A DNA stretch of 64,000 nucleotides, taken from assembly GCA_946800325.1 (NCBI GenBank), contig OX326961.1, positions 46,959,415 to 47,023,414 of the forward strand, written 5' to 3'. Within the stretch, counting starts at the first letter, position 1. Each line of letters begins with the position of its first letter. The notes beneath the pieces are model-generated. The model saw only the letters and a program-made list of their open reading frames with translations, was not told the origin of the DNA and did no database searches. The position numbers and the translations under genes are program-made. The stretch comes from Luzula sylvatica. Lineage: Eukaryota; Streptophyta; Magnoliopsida; Poales; Juncaceae. Of this stretch, positions 9,750 through 21,732 are shown in pieces.

Positions 9750-11886
9750 GTGAATGAAGCTTACGGCCGTGGCGGCTGCCTCACGCCCCCGTGGTTCTAT
9801 CTCTTGCTCTGCAAACCGCAAGTCCTAGCTTCTCTGCAATATTGCAAGGTCCTTCGATTTTGTCCCTTTTCTTCTTCATTCCTTTGATGATTTCGTTATT
9901 TTCTTTTCTTTTCGGTGATATCATTACGATTTATATCCGATTTCGGCCTAAACTTCTCCTCAAATGAATCTAGGGTGAGGTTCTTCGTTTTTCCTCCTCA
10001 CTTCTCTCTATTTTTTGACTGATTTTGTTATTTCCCATTTGTTTTCAATGATTTCATCACATTTCATATTTCGATTTACAAAAAAATTCATGTTGATTTG
10101 GTATTATTAGTTTGATTTTTCGCTGGTTTAAAGAAATAAGTCATATTTTCTTAATTAATTGTGTTTTTTACTATTTGTGCTAACTGTTGTACATGATTGG
10201 TGGTTTTTTGTACCTTTTCTTCTCGATTCTTTGATGATTTGGTTATTTTCTTTCCTTTTCAATGATATCATTACGATTTAGATCCGATTTCGGCCTAAAT
10301 TCCTCTTCAAATGAATCTAGGGTGAGGTTCTTCGTTTTTCCTCCTCACTTTTCTCTATTTTTTGAATGATTTTGTTAATTCCCATTTGTTTCCAATGATT
10401 TCATCAGACTTTGTATCTCCATTTACAAAAAAATCCATGCTGATTTGGTACTATTAATTACATTTTTCACTGGTTTAACAATTGATAGTTTCGATAATTC
10501 AAGCACAATGCATTTTATCGGAAAATAAATAGTTTTGGTAATTATGTTAATATCATTTGTATTTTTGACATTTTGAAATTTTGGAGGGTTAGATTTAATA
10601 TTTCAATTTTAAGCAATATAGTTCACATTTGGCTAAAGTTATTACCGAAAATTCACAATTTACAGATATACCCTTTTTAAGTTCAAAATGTTTCATACAT
10701 GTTAATGTGGGTACGCTCCATAAAGGGTCTATTTGATATTTCACATTTTAAGCAATATATTTACATATTTGGATTGATTTTTTTTTAAGCTTTGTTGCTC
10801 TGTTTTTTGTAGTTATATTATGAAGATAGCGAAGATCGGATTCTCGGCGATTAATTTGGTGTCTTCCTTTACTGGTGGCCTTAACAAGGTATTGTTTTGT
10901 GCTATTCTACTTAAAATTTCATCTACTGATACATTAAAAGTATTAATTTAATCTAACTTTATTATTTTTCGTCGAAATCAGACAAACTAGAACCAGCATC
11001 AGTGGAGAAAATTCAAGCAATTCGTCGCGAAATAGACTTCACGAGTCAGAACTACATGCCTGTTCCAAAGTTACTCGAGTGGAGATCCAGGGGTAATTTT
11101 GTAATTTCCCTGCTTTATTGTAATTTATTTAATGAATTTATGGTGATTAATTTCTTTTAGGTTTCCATGGGGTACTTTTTTACATACCTTGGAATGATGT
11201 TATGGCTTTGTCCCAAACTCGACGGAATAGAATATGTTAGTTCCGTGTCTTTATAATTGATATAATATCATCTAGGGGTATTTTCATAAATTTATATTTT
11301 ATTCTATTTTATTTCAGATTTGCATCATGTTCTTTTGATTGTATTGTTAGCAGATTTGAAGTTATCACGAGAACGTTAATTTTGTCATTTCAGAAACTAC
11401 AGTCGGAATTAATATTTGATGGTGATTTTTTATATTTTTAGGGACCAAAATGAAAAGTTGCCACATATTCGTAATTTCAGAAGCTTAATATTACGAGTAA
11501 TTATTTTTTATCATTTCGCTTTGAGATTATTCATCACCTTATTTTGTTCGGATCCTAATTGATTTTTGTGTGTCTTCTCATTTCAGCCTTCGTGTCGAGA
11601 GTTAAGGGGCGCCATCAAGATTAAGACTTTATGCGATTTTGGCGATGCGTGCGACTGGAGGTATTATCGATGTGATGTGCCATTCGTCCGTACTTCGAAA
11701 CCGATTGTATTGTTTGCGATACTTGATGGAAGGCATCATGCTTCTCTAACTAACAAATACATTTGAATAAAACAATACAAACAGCGAAAGAAAACGAAAA
11801 CAAACAAATAACTTTAACAACCAAAAAAATGATTAAAAAATAAAAAATAAAAACAGACCCGCGCAATTGCGCGGGTAAAACGCTAG
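9750..11886 (+). mobile_element. Probable Helitron with captured gene-like pieces
   Basis: The 3' end is textbook: perfect hairpin CCCGCGCAATTGCGCGGG at 11858-11875, spacer TAAAACG, then CTAG (11883-11886) followed by T. The 5' end (a TC after A) could not be fixed, so the start is a guess. Upstream are gene-like pieces: a frame at 9756 beginning MKLTAVAAASRPRG, one at 10820 beginning MKIAKIGFSAINLV, an exon-like stretch at 10984-11093 (PASVEKIQAIRREIDF, NYMPVPKLLEWRSRG), and a Cys-containing stretch at 11587-11766. I recognise none of them. They may be captured host exons or a decayed local gene. Confidence 0.5.
9868..10477 (+). repeat. Direct duplication of a 265-bp segment, offset about 347 bp
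   Basis: The segment around GATTTCGGCCTAAA, then GGGTGAGGTTCTTCG, then CACTTCTCTCTATTTTTTG at 9868-10138 recurs at 10215-10477 with modest divergence. It looks like a local duplication of intron or UTR sequence inside the putative Helitron. Confidence 0.8.
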
Positions 11887-11887
11887 T

Positions 11888-12420
11888 TTAATATTAAAAA
11901 TTATGCCGACATGAATAACATTCGTCGGTGTCAACACAATTATTAAAAAAAAAAATGTGTTGACACAACTAAAATACGTTTGAAATAAAATAAAATATAG
12001 TAACATTTAAAATGAATTTAGTTACGTTGTGTTTGTGGGCTTGTTGGGGGCTTAAAATAGGGGGCTTAAAATAAACCGTGGGATTGCAAATTAAACGCCG
12101 TGACCGAACAAACAGCCGAAATTCAATGACCGTGTTCTAACGCCATCTACTACAACCAAAGAGCATCAAATCAAACGGTTCAAAACCAACTATTTATTAA
12201 TCCAACGGTTCACAATTTACATTACAGCCGATCAACATAATAATAATCACAGATCTAATCGCCGAAACAAACTTATGCATCCAAATATATAACGAGTCGT
12301 ATGATAGTCGTTACGTGCGTAATAAACGGGTCAGTTTCGTGATCCTTTCGAGGGTCGGTTATCTTGATTTATATCGAGCGTATTCGATGGGAACACGGTA
12401 GTAATAAACTCGATACCAAA
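11888..12420. other. Intergenic, upstream of SAR1
   Basis: AT-rich sequence without a gene. It probably contains the SAR1 promoter; a CT-rich stretch from about 12440 (CTTCTTTCTTTC, CTCTCTCTTCTTCTTC) fits a plant 5' UTR. No unambiguous TATA box was assigned. Confidence 0.4.
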
Positions 12421-12583
12421 GGAAGTAGGTGTAGGTGGCTTCTTTCTTTCAACGAAGAATCCTCTCTGCTGCCTTCAGATCTCTCTCTTCTTCTTCTTCT
12501 CTCTGTGAGTTTTCTCTTAGGTCTTGTCGAGGCGGTGTGGATCGAGATCCGATCGGCGGTAATTGGATCGGATCTGAGTAGAG

Positions 12584-13555
12584 ATGTTTCTCGTGGATTG
12601 GTTCTATGGCGTACTCGCCTCGCTAGGTCTATGGCAGAAGGAAGCCAAGATCTTGTTTCTTGGTCTTGATAACGCTGGAAAAACTACTCTTCTTCACATG
12701 CTTAAAGATGAGGTTTGTGTTTCAAACTTTTCTCTTAGTTTTTTTTTCCTTTTTCTTTCGAATCTGAGCTTTACAGCGGTTCATCATTAGATCTACTTCC
12801 CTGACTTGTTTTTTATTCACCGAGCTTTCAAAATTGTTTAAAATTCACGTTAGGAATATCGGCCAAGTTAATCTTCGATCTCTATATGCTAAATCTGTTT
12901 TCTGAATTGCAAATTAAAATTTCTTGTTAATTTTGGTAGAATTCTCTTGCAAAAAGCACCAGTAACGTGTTCATTAATGTAATTGTTAGAAAATCTGATC
13001 TGTATTTCATAATTCCTTCGTTTTTTTTTGGTGTGTAGAGATTGGTTCAGCACCAGCCAACACAGCACCCAACTTCAGAAGAGCTGAGCATTGGCAAGAT
13101 CAAGTTCAAGGCTTTTGATCTCGGAGGCCATCAGATTGCTCGCCGTGTCTGGAAAGATTACTACGCTAAGGTCTTGTCCATTTAATTCTGTATATTTCGA
13201 ACAACACAAGTTAATTCTGTTTGATCTCCAACAGGTTGATGCGGTGGTGTACCTAGTGGATGCATACGACAAGGAGCGTTTCGCAGAATCGAAAAAAGAA
13301 CTAGACGCGCTCTTATCTGACGAGTCTCTCGCAACCGTGCCGTTCCTGATATTGGGTAACAAGATTGACATTCCATACGCGGCCTCGGAGGAGGAGCTAC
13401 GGTACTACCTCGGACTCAGCAGCTTCACCACCGGCAAGGGCAAGGTCAATCTCACCGACTCGAACGTTCGCCCCATGGAGGTCTTCATGTGCAGTGTCGT
13501 CAGGAAGATGGGGTACGGCGAGGGATTCAAGTGGATGTCTCAGTATATTAAGTGA
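12584..13555 (+). CDS. SAR1: SAR1 small GTPase (COPII coat initiation)
   Basis: Three exons (12584-12712, 13039-13170, 13235-13555) encode 193 residues, the standard plant SAR1 length. SAR1-GTP inserts its N-terminal amphipathic helix into the ER membrane and recruits Sec23/24 and then Sec13/31 to form COPII vesicles. All key parts are visible: the N-terminus [17 protein letters not shown] with its STAR-like hydrophobic start, P-loop GLDNAGKT (27-34), switch Thr in HPTSEEL (Thr55), DLGGH (70-74) with His74 as the catalytic histidine, and NKID (129-132). There is no C-terminal lipidation signal, as expected. Introns fall at phase 0. The gene looks intact. A longer frame from 12364 lies in the 5' UTR and is not the start. 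Confidence 0.96.
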
Positions 13556-13639
13556 GAATGTCGAGTTTTTTCGTGGTTAATGAATGAATGATTTGGTACT
13601 TGGTAGACTTTTTTGGGGGGTTTTAAGAGATATTTCTAT

Positions 13640-15530
13640 AGGGTTCTTTTTTGTTTTTAATGGTTTATTAATGTTATTGTTATGTTTGTTTGCACTATGT
13701 GATTTGTCCGTAGTGTCTTTGATGATGATACTAAGGTAATATTGTTTTTTTTTTTTGTTCGAAGATTTTATTAAGTTCGTAAAATATTCTTTTGAGTCGT
13801 GCTATTTTTTGTGCGATGATGGTCTCGGTACGGTGGTTTTTTAAGGTTTTGAATTTGTGCTAACGAGCTTGCTTTTTTCAAGATATGAAATTGAGAATAT
13901 TTGGGATAAATAAATATTTTTGTTTTTTTTTTAAATAGTTGTATCGACTATCAACGCCAAATAATTTTATTTGTTTGCATTGTCTTCGCGTGTAATCTTT
14001 GGTAAGAGGATCTCGGGTATATATTCTATTAATTATGTCTTATTATATAAGATATGTTTGTTAATCGAGTGACAAAATTGACAATTATTCATGAATCATG
14101 AATGATTAATTTTTAAATGTGATGTTATCAACTCTAATATTTTAGAAGTTGTGTACTAATTATTTAATTCGCAAGTTATAATATGGTATGCGTTATTTGG
14201 AGAGTTAATATTTCTTTGTCGATATCAATAACATGTATCTTTTTACTAAAATTTTCCTCTCCTTGATGGTGATTACATTTTTTATTTTTGTGATGTTATT
14301 TTAAGAAAGATACGAAATACAAATAATAAAAGATTATGTATCATTATACACAATAACTATGAAGAGCTATTTTCAACATTTTAGTGAGACGACGGGTGAT
14401 CAGATTGTCGCGCTAAGGTGAAGTTCCTCGATAACATTCCCAATGCAAAAGATGTCGAAAATTTGCATATATTGCGTAAACAATTTCGTATCGGTTAAAA
14501 AGGCCGAAGTGACTATAATATTTCCGTTTCGGTTAAAAATATAATGTGTAAAAAAATTGCATGTTGTGCGAAACATTTGAATGATTTTGAGGCTTAAACA
14601 TATTAATTCGTCTTCAAGGAATATGTTATCTCATGAACTATTTTGAATCATTCTTATTATATGAAGTGTTTTATCTGAATATTTTGACTCTATGATAGTT
14701 AATCATATTTTGTACGAGGATTAATACAAGAGTTAATTAATATCTCTGTAAAACAGACTACATCTTCTCAAGCTGATCCTTAATCACATTGTACTGTAAA
14801 ATGAAATTTATTACAAACTAAATTACAATATTCTTTTATAAAACAAATTTAGGCGCTTCCGAAAATATTACACCTTAATTATCATAGTATAATTAAATTA
14901 AAGAAAGTGTATTGTATTCGCGAGTACTGATTTTCAAAGTAAGAAACGAAACTTGAACGTTGTCAATCCTAATATTATGTGATGTTTTAAAATTATGTGA
15001 TGTCGGCCCGTCGTAAAACCCTCCTATTACCGTCGGTTTATTTTTATTTAAATGCGAACCTATCGTACGTTGGTTTTATTTTTCCTTACGAGCTCGTCGC
15101 TATTGCCCACACTTATACCAACAGTTTGTCGGTAAAATAAGACCACCGTCGATAATGCGCAGATATGTATTCTCACTCTTGCCCATACATACCGTTTTGA
15201 GAATTTTTTTGGGAGAGGACGAACGACTTTTTCGTACTACCTGTGAATTGGAAAATACTTGAACCGAATCGGAACTATATTCGAACCCGAATAAAATTAT
15301 TTAGATTTGGAATTATATCCGCTTTTTCGAATACGAATTCAAATATGATTTTGAATTATTAACGGGTCTGGATATGGATCCTGATATCATTTGGATCGAA
15401 TCATTATCAAAGTATGGAAATTCGTTGATATATACTTGAGGTGTTAATATATCGTAAATACAATACATAAATGTTTTATATATTATAAATCATAAAATTA
15501 TATACAAAAATTCCGGGCGACACCTAATTA
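13640..15530. other. Intergenic; CACTA-like patch near 15000-15180
   Basis: No gene is seen. Around 15000-15180 short GTCGGTAAAA and CGTCGGTTT motifs in both orientations resemble subterminal repeats of CACTA elements, but no CACTA terminus was found. Confidence 0.35.
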
Positions 15531-15531
15531 C

Positions 15532-16295
15532 TACATGCAAGAGTTCACTTTACCAATAGGGGTACTTGACGAGACTAACAAAATTACATGGGCATTTTTT
15601 TGGAAAGGACAAAATAAAATTTCGGGCCGACATTGTCTTGCAAGTTGGCAAAGAGTTTGCCTACCTAAAAGAAATGGTGGAGCCGGAGACTAACAAGATT
15701 CACAATGATCTATGACAATGAATACACTTTTCAATATATATGGAGCCGGAGAATTAACAAATATCGCACCAAGTAAATCATTTTTTTTTATCCGTGAACT
15801 ACAAAAACTAATCTCTCTATACTACTCCTTGGGATATTCACTACAAACAATGACAATCCACCCCATTTCAGATCGGCGTTGATATATGCGCGTATCACTA
15901 ACCCGGACATCGAATGATCATGGACCGAGCTAATCTTCAAAATTAAAGCACCGTTAAAAGTTCGCCTATTCAGTTGGCTAGTGTTAAATAACCGTATACT
16001 AACGGCCGACAACTTACTCAAAAGAGGTTGGCCAAATGATCCGACTTGCGCTTTGTGCGTCCAAGACCCCGAATCGTCAACCATCTCCTCTTCACATGTC
16101 TTTTCTCGAGAACTTTATGGGCGATGGTAAATCACAATGCATACCCAACCGCCACTTCACTAGAAGAATTATGGATCCAAACAAGAAAAAGATTGACGGA
16201 TGCCGAGGTCAAGAAATGGGACACGCAATGGCTATCAACGATTTTGACTCTTTGGCGAGAAAGAAATCAAAGAATATTTCGAAGGTGAGCTAGGA
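15532..16295 (+). pseudogene. LINE reverse-transcriptase relic (ORF2 3' part)
   Basis: From 15532 the translation reads YMQEFTLPIGVLDE..., then FFWKG and HCLASWQRVCLPK, the region just after the polymerase core of plant L1-type ORF2. From about 15900 it continues as a zinc-binding RVT domain (zf-RVT): KLKAPLKVRLFSWLVLNNR, RGWPNDPTCALCVQDPE, then TLWRERNQRIF. Stop codons and several frame changes break it, for instance after GGAGD near 15692 and within 16070-16100. The rest of ORF2 and ORF1 are missing. The end near 16290-16500 is probably the element's 3' UTR. It cannot move on its own. Confidence 0.8.
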
Positions 16296-16950
16296 TGCAA
16301 GGCCTTATCCTAACCATCACGATTTGACCTACAAATGGGAATCATTTTGTTAAAACTCATATATCCATTGTGAATGCACTAGACAGGAAATGATGATGAA
16401 TCTTTATTTTTATTTTCTTAAAATTCTCTGGTAATCTTGGTTCTGTTATTGAGGAGCATTTGTAAATATATACAAACATTTTATTTTTATTATTTATAAA
16501 AACGAATTGTCCGAGCGCGCATCTCGCTTGCTAATCATTAAAAAAGAATTATATAGAATATATGTTCAATTTATGAATGGAAAATATACTTGGTCCCCCA
16601 ATCTCAAAAATTGTATCAAAAATTTCGTATCCGGATTCTTAATAGACATAAGTCTAGTATGAATAGACACGATCCGATCCGTTGACATCCTAAGTCTAAA
16701 TACATCCAAAATGGAGAGATGTAGCGTTGAACAGCCATTGTTTTGAGACATTAATTAAGGAGACTCTCTCGAGGAGAAGCTACAAACTAAATAAAAATTA
16801 CTGAAAAAATGAAAAAAAAATATCAAAGAAAAATGAGTTTGCTCAATACTGTTATAGAGGGACATTTAATCATTGAATGGCATCCGAAGAGAATACTTTC
16901 TTTGTCCTAGGTGTTGACCAACAGTAATTTTGAATGCATGTATATGTTAT
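16296..16950. other. LINE 3' tail and intergenic sequence
   Basis: Up to about 16500 this is plausibly LINE 3' UTR. The remainder, including a small minus-strand frame at 16566-16751, shows nothing recognisable. Confidence 0.35.
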
Positions 16951-17192
16951 GGGGAGTTCTATCATACACCTCTTTTACTTATGATACACCCATTTCAAGG
17001 GTATTTTGTGTAATTGTCAATTAATTGAGTATTTAAAGTAATTTTTCAAGTGTATTTATTAATAAATGATATGCTAAATAGGAAATTTGAATTGTTTATG
17101 AAAGAAAAAATATCTATAAAAAGTATAATTTATGATACACCCTTCTAAATACCCAAAATACCCTTTTGAAAGGGTGTATGATAGAACTCCCC
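16951..17192. mobile_element. Mutator-type MITE with 9-bp TSD
   Basis: The 242-bp element has near-perfect inverted ends GGGGAGTTCTATCATACACC and its reverse complement. It is flanked by a perfect 9-bp duplication ATATGTTAT (16942-16950 and 17193-17201), the size made by Mutator-like transposases. A second inner inverted motif (TATGATACACCC) lies next to each end. It is noncoding. Confidence 0.9.
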
Positions 17193-17357
17193 ATATGTTA
17201 TATGTATGATTTTCATCAATAAATAATTATAGAAAAATATTGGGCGTTCCCTCGTATTGTTCAATTGGTTTCTAAAACAGGAAACTAGTAGTTGCAGGAA
17301 ACCAATATATGAATATCATGAAATTATGATAGCAGGAAACCAATATATGAATACCAA

Positions 17358-17390
17358 TAAAAGACTCGCGCTACGTTGCGAGTAAGTACA
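17358..17390 (-). mobile_element. Decayed Helitron 3' terminus
   Basis: On the minus strand, ACTCGCAACGTAGCGCGAGT forms a short hairpin followed by CTTTTATTGGT, where a Helitron would have CTTTTACTAGT or similar. The CTRR end has mutated, so the call is tentative. Confidence 0.4.
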
Positions 17391-17524
17391 TTTTTATTTT
17401 AATAATATAATCTGAAAGTAAAAAAATATTATAATGTATTTACTTCAACATACTTCCATAATTCATCTAAATATAATCACCATGTTTAGGTTCTCTATTA
17501 AAAGACTCGTCATAATTTTTCAAA

Positions 17525-17778
17525 GGAGAATGTTGGATATACCACCACCTGTCCCCCAAAAATATTTTGATGACGTGGATATGATTTAACACGCCTTAAA
17601 AATTAACACTTTAATACATGATTTAACATCTTAATTGAATGTTCAATTATAAATTAAGATAATTAAACTATAAATTAAGATATTAAATCATATATTTATA
17701 TGTTAATTTTTAAAATATTAAATCATATCCACGTCATCAAGATTCTTAAAGGAGAGTACTATCCGTACATCACTACTC
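17525..17778. mobile_element. Hairpin MITE, copy 1, 9-bp TSD
   Basis: The 254-bp element folds back on nearly its whole length: TTTTGATGACGTGGATATG on the left pairs with ATATCCACGTCATCAAG on the right, with further pairing inside. Perfect 9-bp duplication TTTTTCAAA flanks it (17516-17524, 17779-17787), which suggests Mutator-type transposition. The homologous copy is at 31294-31544. Confidence 0.85.
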
Positions 17779-18143
17779 TTTTTCAAATAACTCGTGCAAT
17801 ATCAAACAAAACTAGTCACTTAAATATGAATTGTAAATATTCTGACATCTTTGATTATATATTATTAATAAATTGTTCATTTGGTACGAAGCACAAATAA
17901 AATTATATATGATATCATATTAATAGATAATATAACTTAAAATATTTAATACAAAAAAATACTTAAAAATATTTATCATTGTATGGTGTCTTCATATCTA
18001 GAAACTAAAATAACAATAATATTTGATATATATTATAAGTTAAAGAATGTTTTTGATAGGTAAAAATTAAAACACAACTTTTTCGTTTTTATTATTTTTG
18101 CATAATACAATTTCAAAGGTTTTTTGAGCAAAATAGTATAATA

Positions 18144-18149
18144 ATAATA

Positions 18150-18221
<72 letters not shown>
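18144..18221. repeat. (TTA)n microsatellite, about 25 units
   Basis: An uninterrupted ATT/TTA trinucleotide run. The minus-strand frame over it is a poly-asparagine artefact. Confidence 0.98.
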
Positions 18222-18223
<2 letters not shown>

Positions 18224-18485
18224 ATATTAACAATTAGTTACCATCTTAGAGAATTAATCCATGCATATCACATATGCATTAATCAGAGAATCAAGCACGA
18301 AATAAAACAACTCTTCGTGTGATCGTGTATGTTCGTTTAAGGATGGTAGTAAGTGTATGCCTAAACTTACAAGCTCATGAACGGGACCTAGGAAAACATC
18401 CATCATAGCCATCCGTGTTAAAACGGAAAAAATGATTGTGATCATTTATTCCCATCTCAAATAGTGATAACTAGTTCTTTTGTTT

Positions 18486-18820
18486 GCAATATCCGTCAAT
18501 CAAAAAACTCAGTAATAGTCATTCTTATATTATGATTGACTATATTTATTTCCGATACTGAATCGAATTAACAAACACAATCAATATTAATTTTTAATAT
18601 CATTAACTCTGGACAGAGATTTCGTTAATCGATTCATCGAGAGAACTAATATTATTGTGCAATATCCGTCAATCAAAAAGCACAGTAATAGTCATCCTTA
18701 TATTATGATTGACTATACTTATTTTCGATACTGAATCGAATTAACAAACACAATCAATATTAACTTTTAATATCATTGGCTATGGCCAGAGATTTCGTTA
18801 ATCGATTCATCGAGAGACCT
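18486..18820. repeat. 173-bp tandem duplication (two units)
   Basis: Two adjacent units starting GCAATATCCGTCAATC at 18486 and 18659 are highly similar through ATCGATTCATCGAGAGA. It may be a truncated satellite or a local duplication; only two copies are present. Confidence 0.9.
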
Positions 18821-18829
18821 TAGGAATAT

Positions 18830-20090
18830 CACTTTCTCGCGAAATAAACAATTTATATCTTGGTGACTCACATCAATTTTTCATGTTTCAGATAATATCC
18901 GATGATGATCATTTTGACCGTTATGTTACAAATATCAGAAGATCAAATCTAAGTATTGTGCTACGCACGCAAAATAATTCATGATCACCTGAAGTATGAA
19001 GAATTAAAACACTACTTGTTATGAGTATATCTATAATGACTAAACAATGTCATATTCTCGCATTTTTGGTCAAGTCTAATATGTATAATCTATCTAATAC
19101 ATATCAATTTTCACGATTCGACAAACATCTTTTCGTATGATTAACAAAACATAATCATCACTTCGGCGAATATACTATTGTACACGTTAGTCTATATCTT
19201 ATAATAGATATGTTTCTCACTTAAACATCATAATCGTGACTAGGGACGAATTTGAAATATAAAAAAATAAATTTAACTATGAATGTTTTTAGCATGAGAT
19301 ATACAATATAACTAAAATCGCTATTTTTTCAAGAAAAAGAGATAAAATAAAATAAATAAAAATTTGAAGAAACTAATTTAATCATCGTAATGCCAAAATT
19401 CATTGAATTATTCGATTTTGTAGAGAATAATGATATTTTAGTTAATCTCTTTTTTATATTATTTTTTATCATTATGGATTTTTTTTTAATCTAATATTCA
19501 ATCGTATGGAAGTGATATAAAAACTATGATGGTAAGGGTGACATAAATAACTTGCAAAAAATAATGGCACGGTAGATATCAAATCTAAATTATGTCTTAA
19601 AAAGATTTGTTTTGTTTTGTTTTTCCAAAGTTTAGTATATCTAGATAGAATAATTTTTTCAACTCAACTCAACTTAAAATAAAAAAAAATTCAATAAAAA
19701 TAAGAATAAGCATGAATCATGACACTAACACTAATCATTAATCATCAATACAAATTACAAAGCATTCTCTGCAACTAAATGATAATTTAACCTATTTTGC
19801 ATACTACTTTTCTAGGAAATAGATGAACACAATTTCAAAGCTAACACACCCCAACTTGGCCAGCCTGGTCCCTGGTCAACTCTTTAGTGTGCCAAATTTC
19901 GGACTGGTTCAACTTTTCAAGACCAACCCTAACCATGAAAATCAAATTGCAAGCAAATTGCAAATTGCAAATACATTAATTAACATTAGTAGTTTAGTAC
20001 CAAATTGATATTTATATGTATCTACACGATTACAAAAAGACTTAAAAATCATAGTGGACCCTATAAGCTTGTCGACTTGTTGTAAGCCAA
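18830..20090. other. Intergenic, AT-rich; no supported gene
   Basis: Nothing beyond AT-rich sequence and small overlapping frames. The part from about 19970 to 20091 is probably the 3' UTR of the PADRE gene on the minus strand. Confidence 0.5.
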
Positions 20091-20091
20091 A

Positions 20092-20610
20092 TCAGAATAG
20101 CCAATGAGGAACTTTCTTGACCAACCTGGTCTCGACAATTGTCCCTAAACTCGGCTTCCACCCTTTGCAGGATAGTTGTTGACTCATCGGCACGAACTCA
20201 GGCCGTTCAGCCAAAATGGCTCCGAGAGTCAAATGAACACTCGTACTCGTACTCTCCGTTTCGTCACTAACTGGAGTCATCGCCATCGGTGCAGAGACAG
20301 ACCGTTTCAACCGCTTCGAAGAACGTGCAGAGGCCAACACTCGTCTGGCCTCTTCCGCCGAGAGCTTGCCACGCGTCACGGGAAGAAGGAGGTACACTTT
20401 GCCGGTGTCCAACACATGGTCTGCAGGCAATCGCGTGACTTTCGTACCATTGTTCGGTACGAGGTTAGAATCAATCACGTAATGGTTTGGGTGATCGAGC
20501 ATTAGTTCGGCAACGGTTATTGGTTCGGAGAGGCTCTGGGCGGTGCCGTCCGAGAAAATGAGCTTTCCTCCCGTACCGACGGACGACTTGGACGATACCA
20601 TGTTTCCCAT
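20092..20610 (-). CDS. PADRE-domain (DUF4228) protein
   Basis: A single-exon gene of 172 residues. It begins MGNMVSS, where Gly2 fits an N-myristoylation site, a feature common in this family, so membrane attachment is plausible. The DUF4228/PADRE core runs from about residue 16 to 100: GKLIFSDGTAQSLSEPITV, ELMLDHPNHYVIDS, then the conserved turn LPADHVLDTGKVYLLLP and KLSAEEARRVL. A basic linker (SSKRLKR) leads to a disordered middle, and the C-terminus ends LGTIVETRLVKKVPHWLF, which matches family ends. The family is named for links to pathogen and abiotic stress responses; its biochemistry is unknown. A TATA-like TATATTAA lies upstream at 20717-20724 and a GA tract fills the 5' UTR. Confidence 0.88.
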   Translation of the reverse strand: MGNMVSSKSSVGTGGKLIFSDGTAQSLSEPITVAELMLDHPNHYVIDSNLVPNNGTKVTRLPADHVLDTGKVYLLLPVTRGKLSAEEARRVLASARSSKRLKRSVSAPMAMTPVSDETESTSTSVHLTLGAILAERPEFVPMSQQLSCKGWKPSLGTIVETRLVKKVPHWLF

Positions 20611-20642
20611 TGGTCACAAATTTACTCTTGGCCTTTGTGTAT

Positions 20643-20690
20643 GTTAGAGAGAGAGAGAGAGAGAAAGAGAAAGAGAGATAGAGAGAACAA
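20643..20690. repeat. GA microsatellite in the PADRE 5' UTR
   Basis: GAGAGA with a few interruptions, 30-80 bases before the start codon on the transcribed minus strand (CT in the transcript). CT-rich leaders are common in plant genes. Confidence 0.85.
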
Positions 20691-20716
20691 TGCGTGGATG
20701 GAACAATAGGGAGGGT

Positions 20717-20724
20717 TTAATATA
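20717..20724 (-). promoter_or_regulatory. TATA box of the PADRE gene
   Basis: TATATTAA on the minus strand, about 107 bases before the ATG. Motif and position only. Confidence 0.45.
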
Positions 20725-20729
20725 TGAGC

Positions 20730-21730
20730 TAAAAAGTCAAGTTTTTTTTTTTGATTAATCTAAAAACTCCAGTTATTACTAATTAAAAAAAAGTTAGGAA
20801 GGGTTCAATGAAGATTGTATTGACTTTATCTAAATCGAAACACAAAGCAGCAAAATTAACCAATAATATTCTGCCAACTCAGCAGGTTGGACTAATTAAA
20901 TGAGAGAAATAAAGAAGCATGTTTAATGAAGGGGTTAAGACTTAATCAAAAGAATGAATATATGTGGGTTCGTTCAAACTACTCCAAGCCAGCCAAGTCA
21001 TAACGATGCGGGTTTCATAGTTAGGTGGGTAAGAACTAAGAGGAAAGTTCAGACCCGGATCCGATCCGTGTGTATTAGGTGTATTCACACGATTACGCGA
21101 AGGAAACGTGTGGACCGTGGATCGACCGCAATTGTGTGTTGTAGTCGGTGGATTTTCATGTGTGCGCGTGATTTTTGTGGCCATTTTGGGAAATTTCATG
21201 TGAAAATTACTTTCTATTTTTATATTGAGAAAATTAAAAAGTTTAATTGACTATTTATATAAAGAGATTTTTGCCGGAGCTTTTTTTGGGGGGAGTTGCC
21301 GGTCTAATTTGTTTAGTATCTTTCTTTAAGAAATTTGGAGAGGGTTTAAAAAATATCTTCCATATATTTTGTATATAAAAGTATTTTCAAAATTTATAAA
21401 ATATTTGTATTGTTATATTATAATTACTATTTTATCAAGTAATATTGAAAATACAAATAAATTATTAAAAAATCTTTAAAACAAAGTCAAAACTAACTAG
21501 CCGGTTCTTGACTTTACGACCAACGAAGACATAATTAAATTATCTATCACTTGTGTTGCGTTATATTTATGATTGTATTCAAAATATAGTGTACGTACTA
21601 AATCTTAAAATGGTATCCTAGTCTGTGGACTTATCTTAGGACCCCCTCTGATCATATTTTCTGAAATGTATATTTTTAAATTAATTATGTACAATTTGTA
21701 GTAGTTGTGTTAGGTTTAAAATTGATCGAC
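20730..21730. other. Intergenic; no gene seen
   Basis: Presumed upstream region of the PADRE gene, then AT-rich sequence. Overlapping frames at 20942-21250 on both strands have no domain. Confidence 0.4.
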
Positions 21731-21732
21731 TA

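Noticed and set aside
13075..13580. Frames opposite or overlapping SAR1 exons
   Set aside because: Shadows of the SAR1 coding sequence, and 13365-13580 is its shifted frame.
16510..16540. GAGCGCGCATCTCGCTTGC as a Helitron end
   Set aside because: No proper hairpin and no CTRR-T end at the expected distance.
18033..18233. Poly-asparagine protein on the minus strand
   Set aside because: It is the (TTA)n microsatellite translated.
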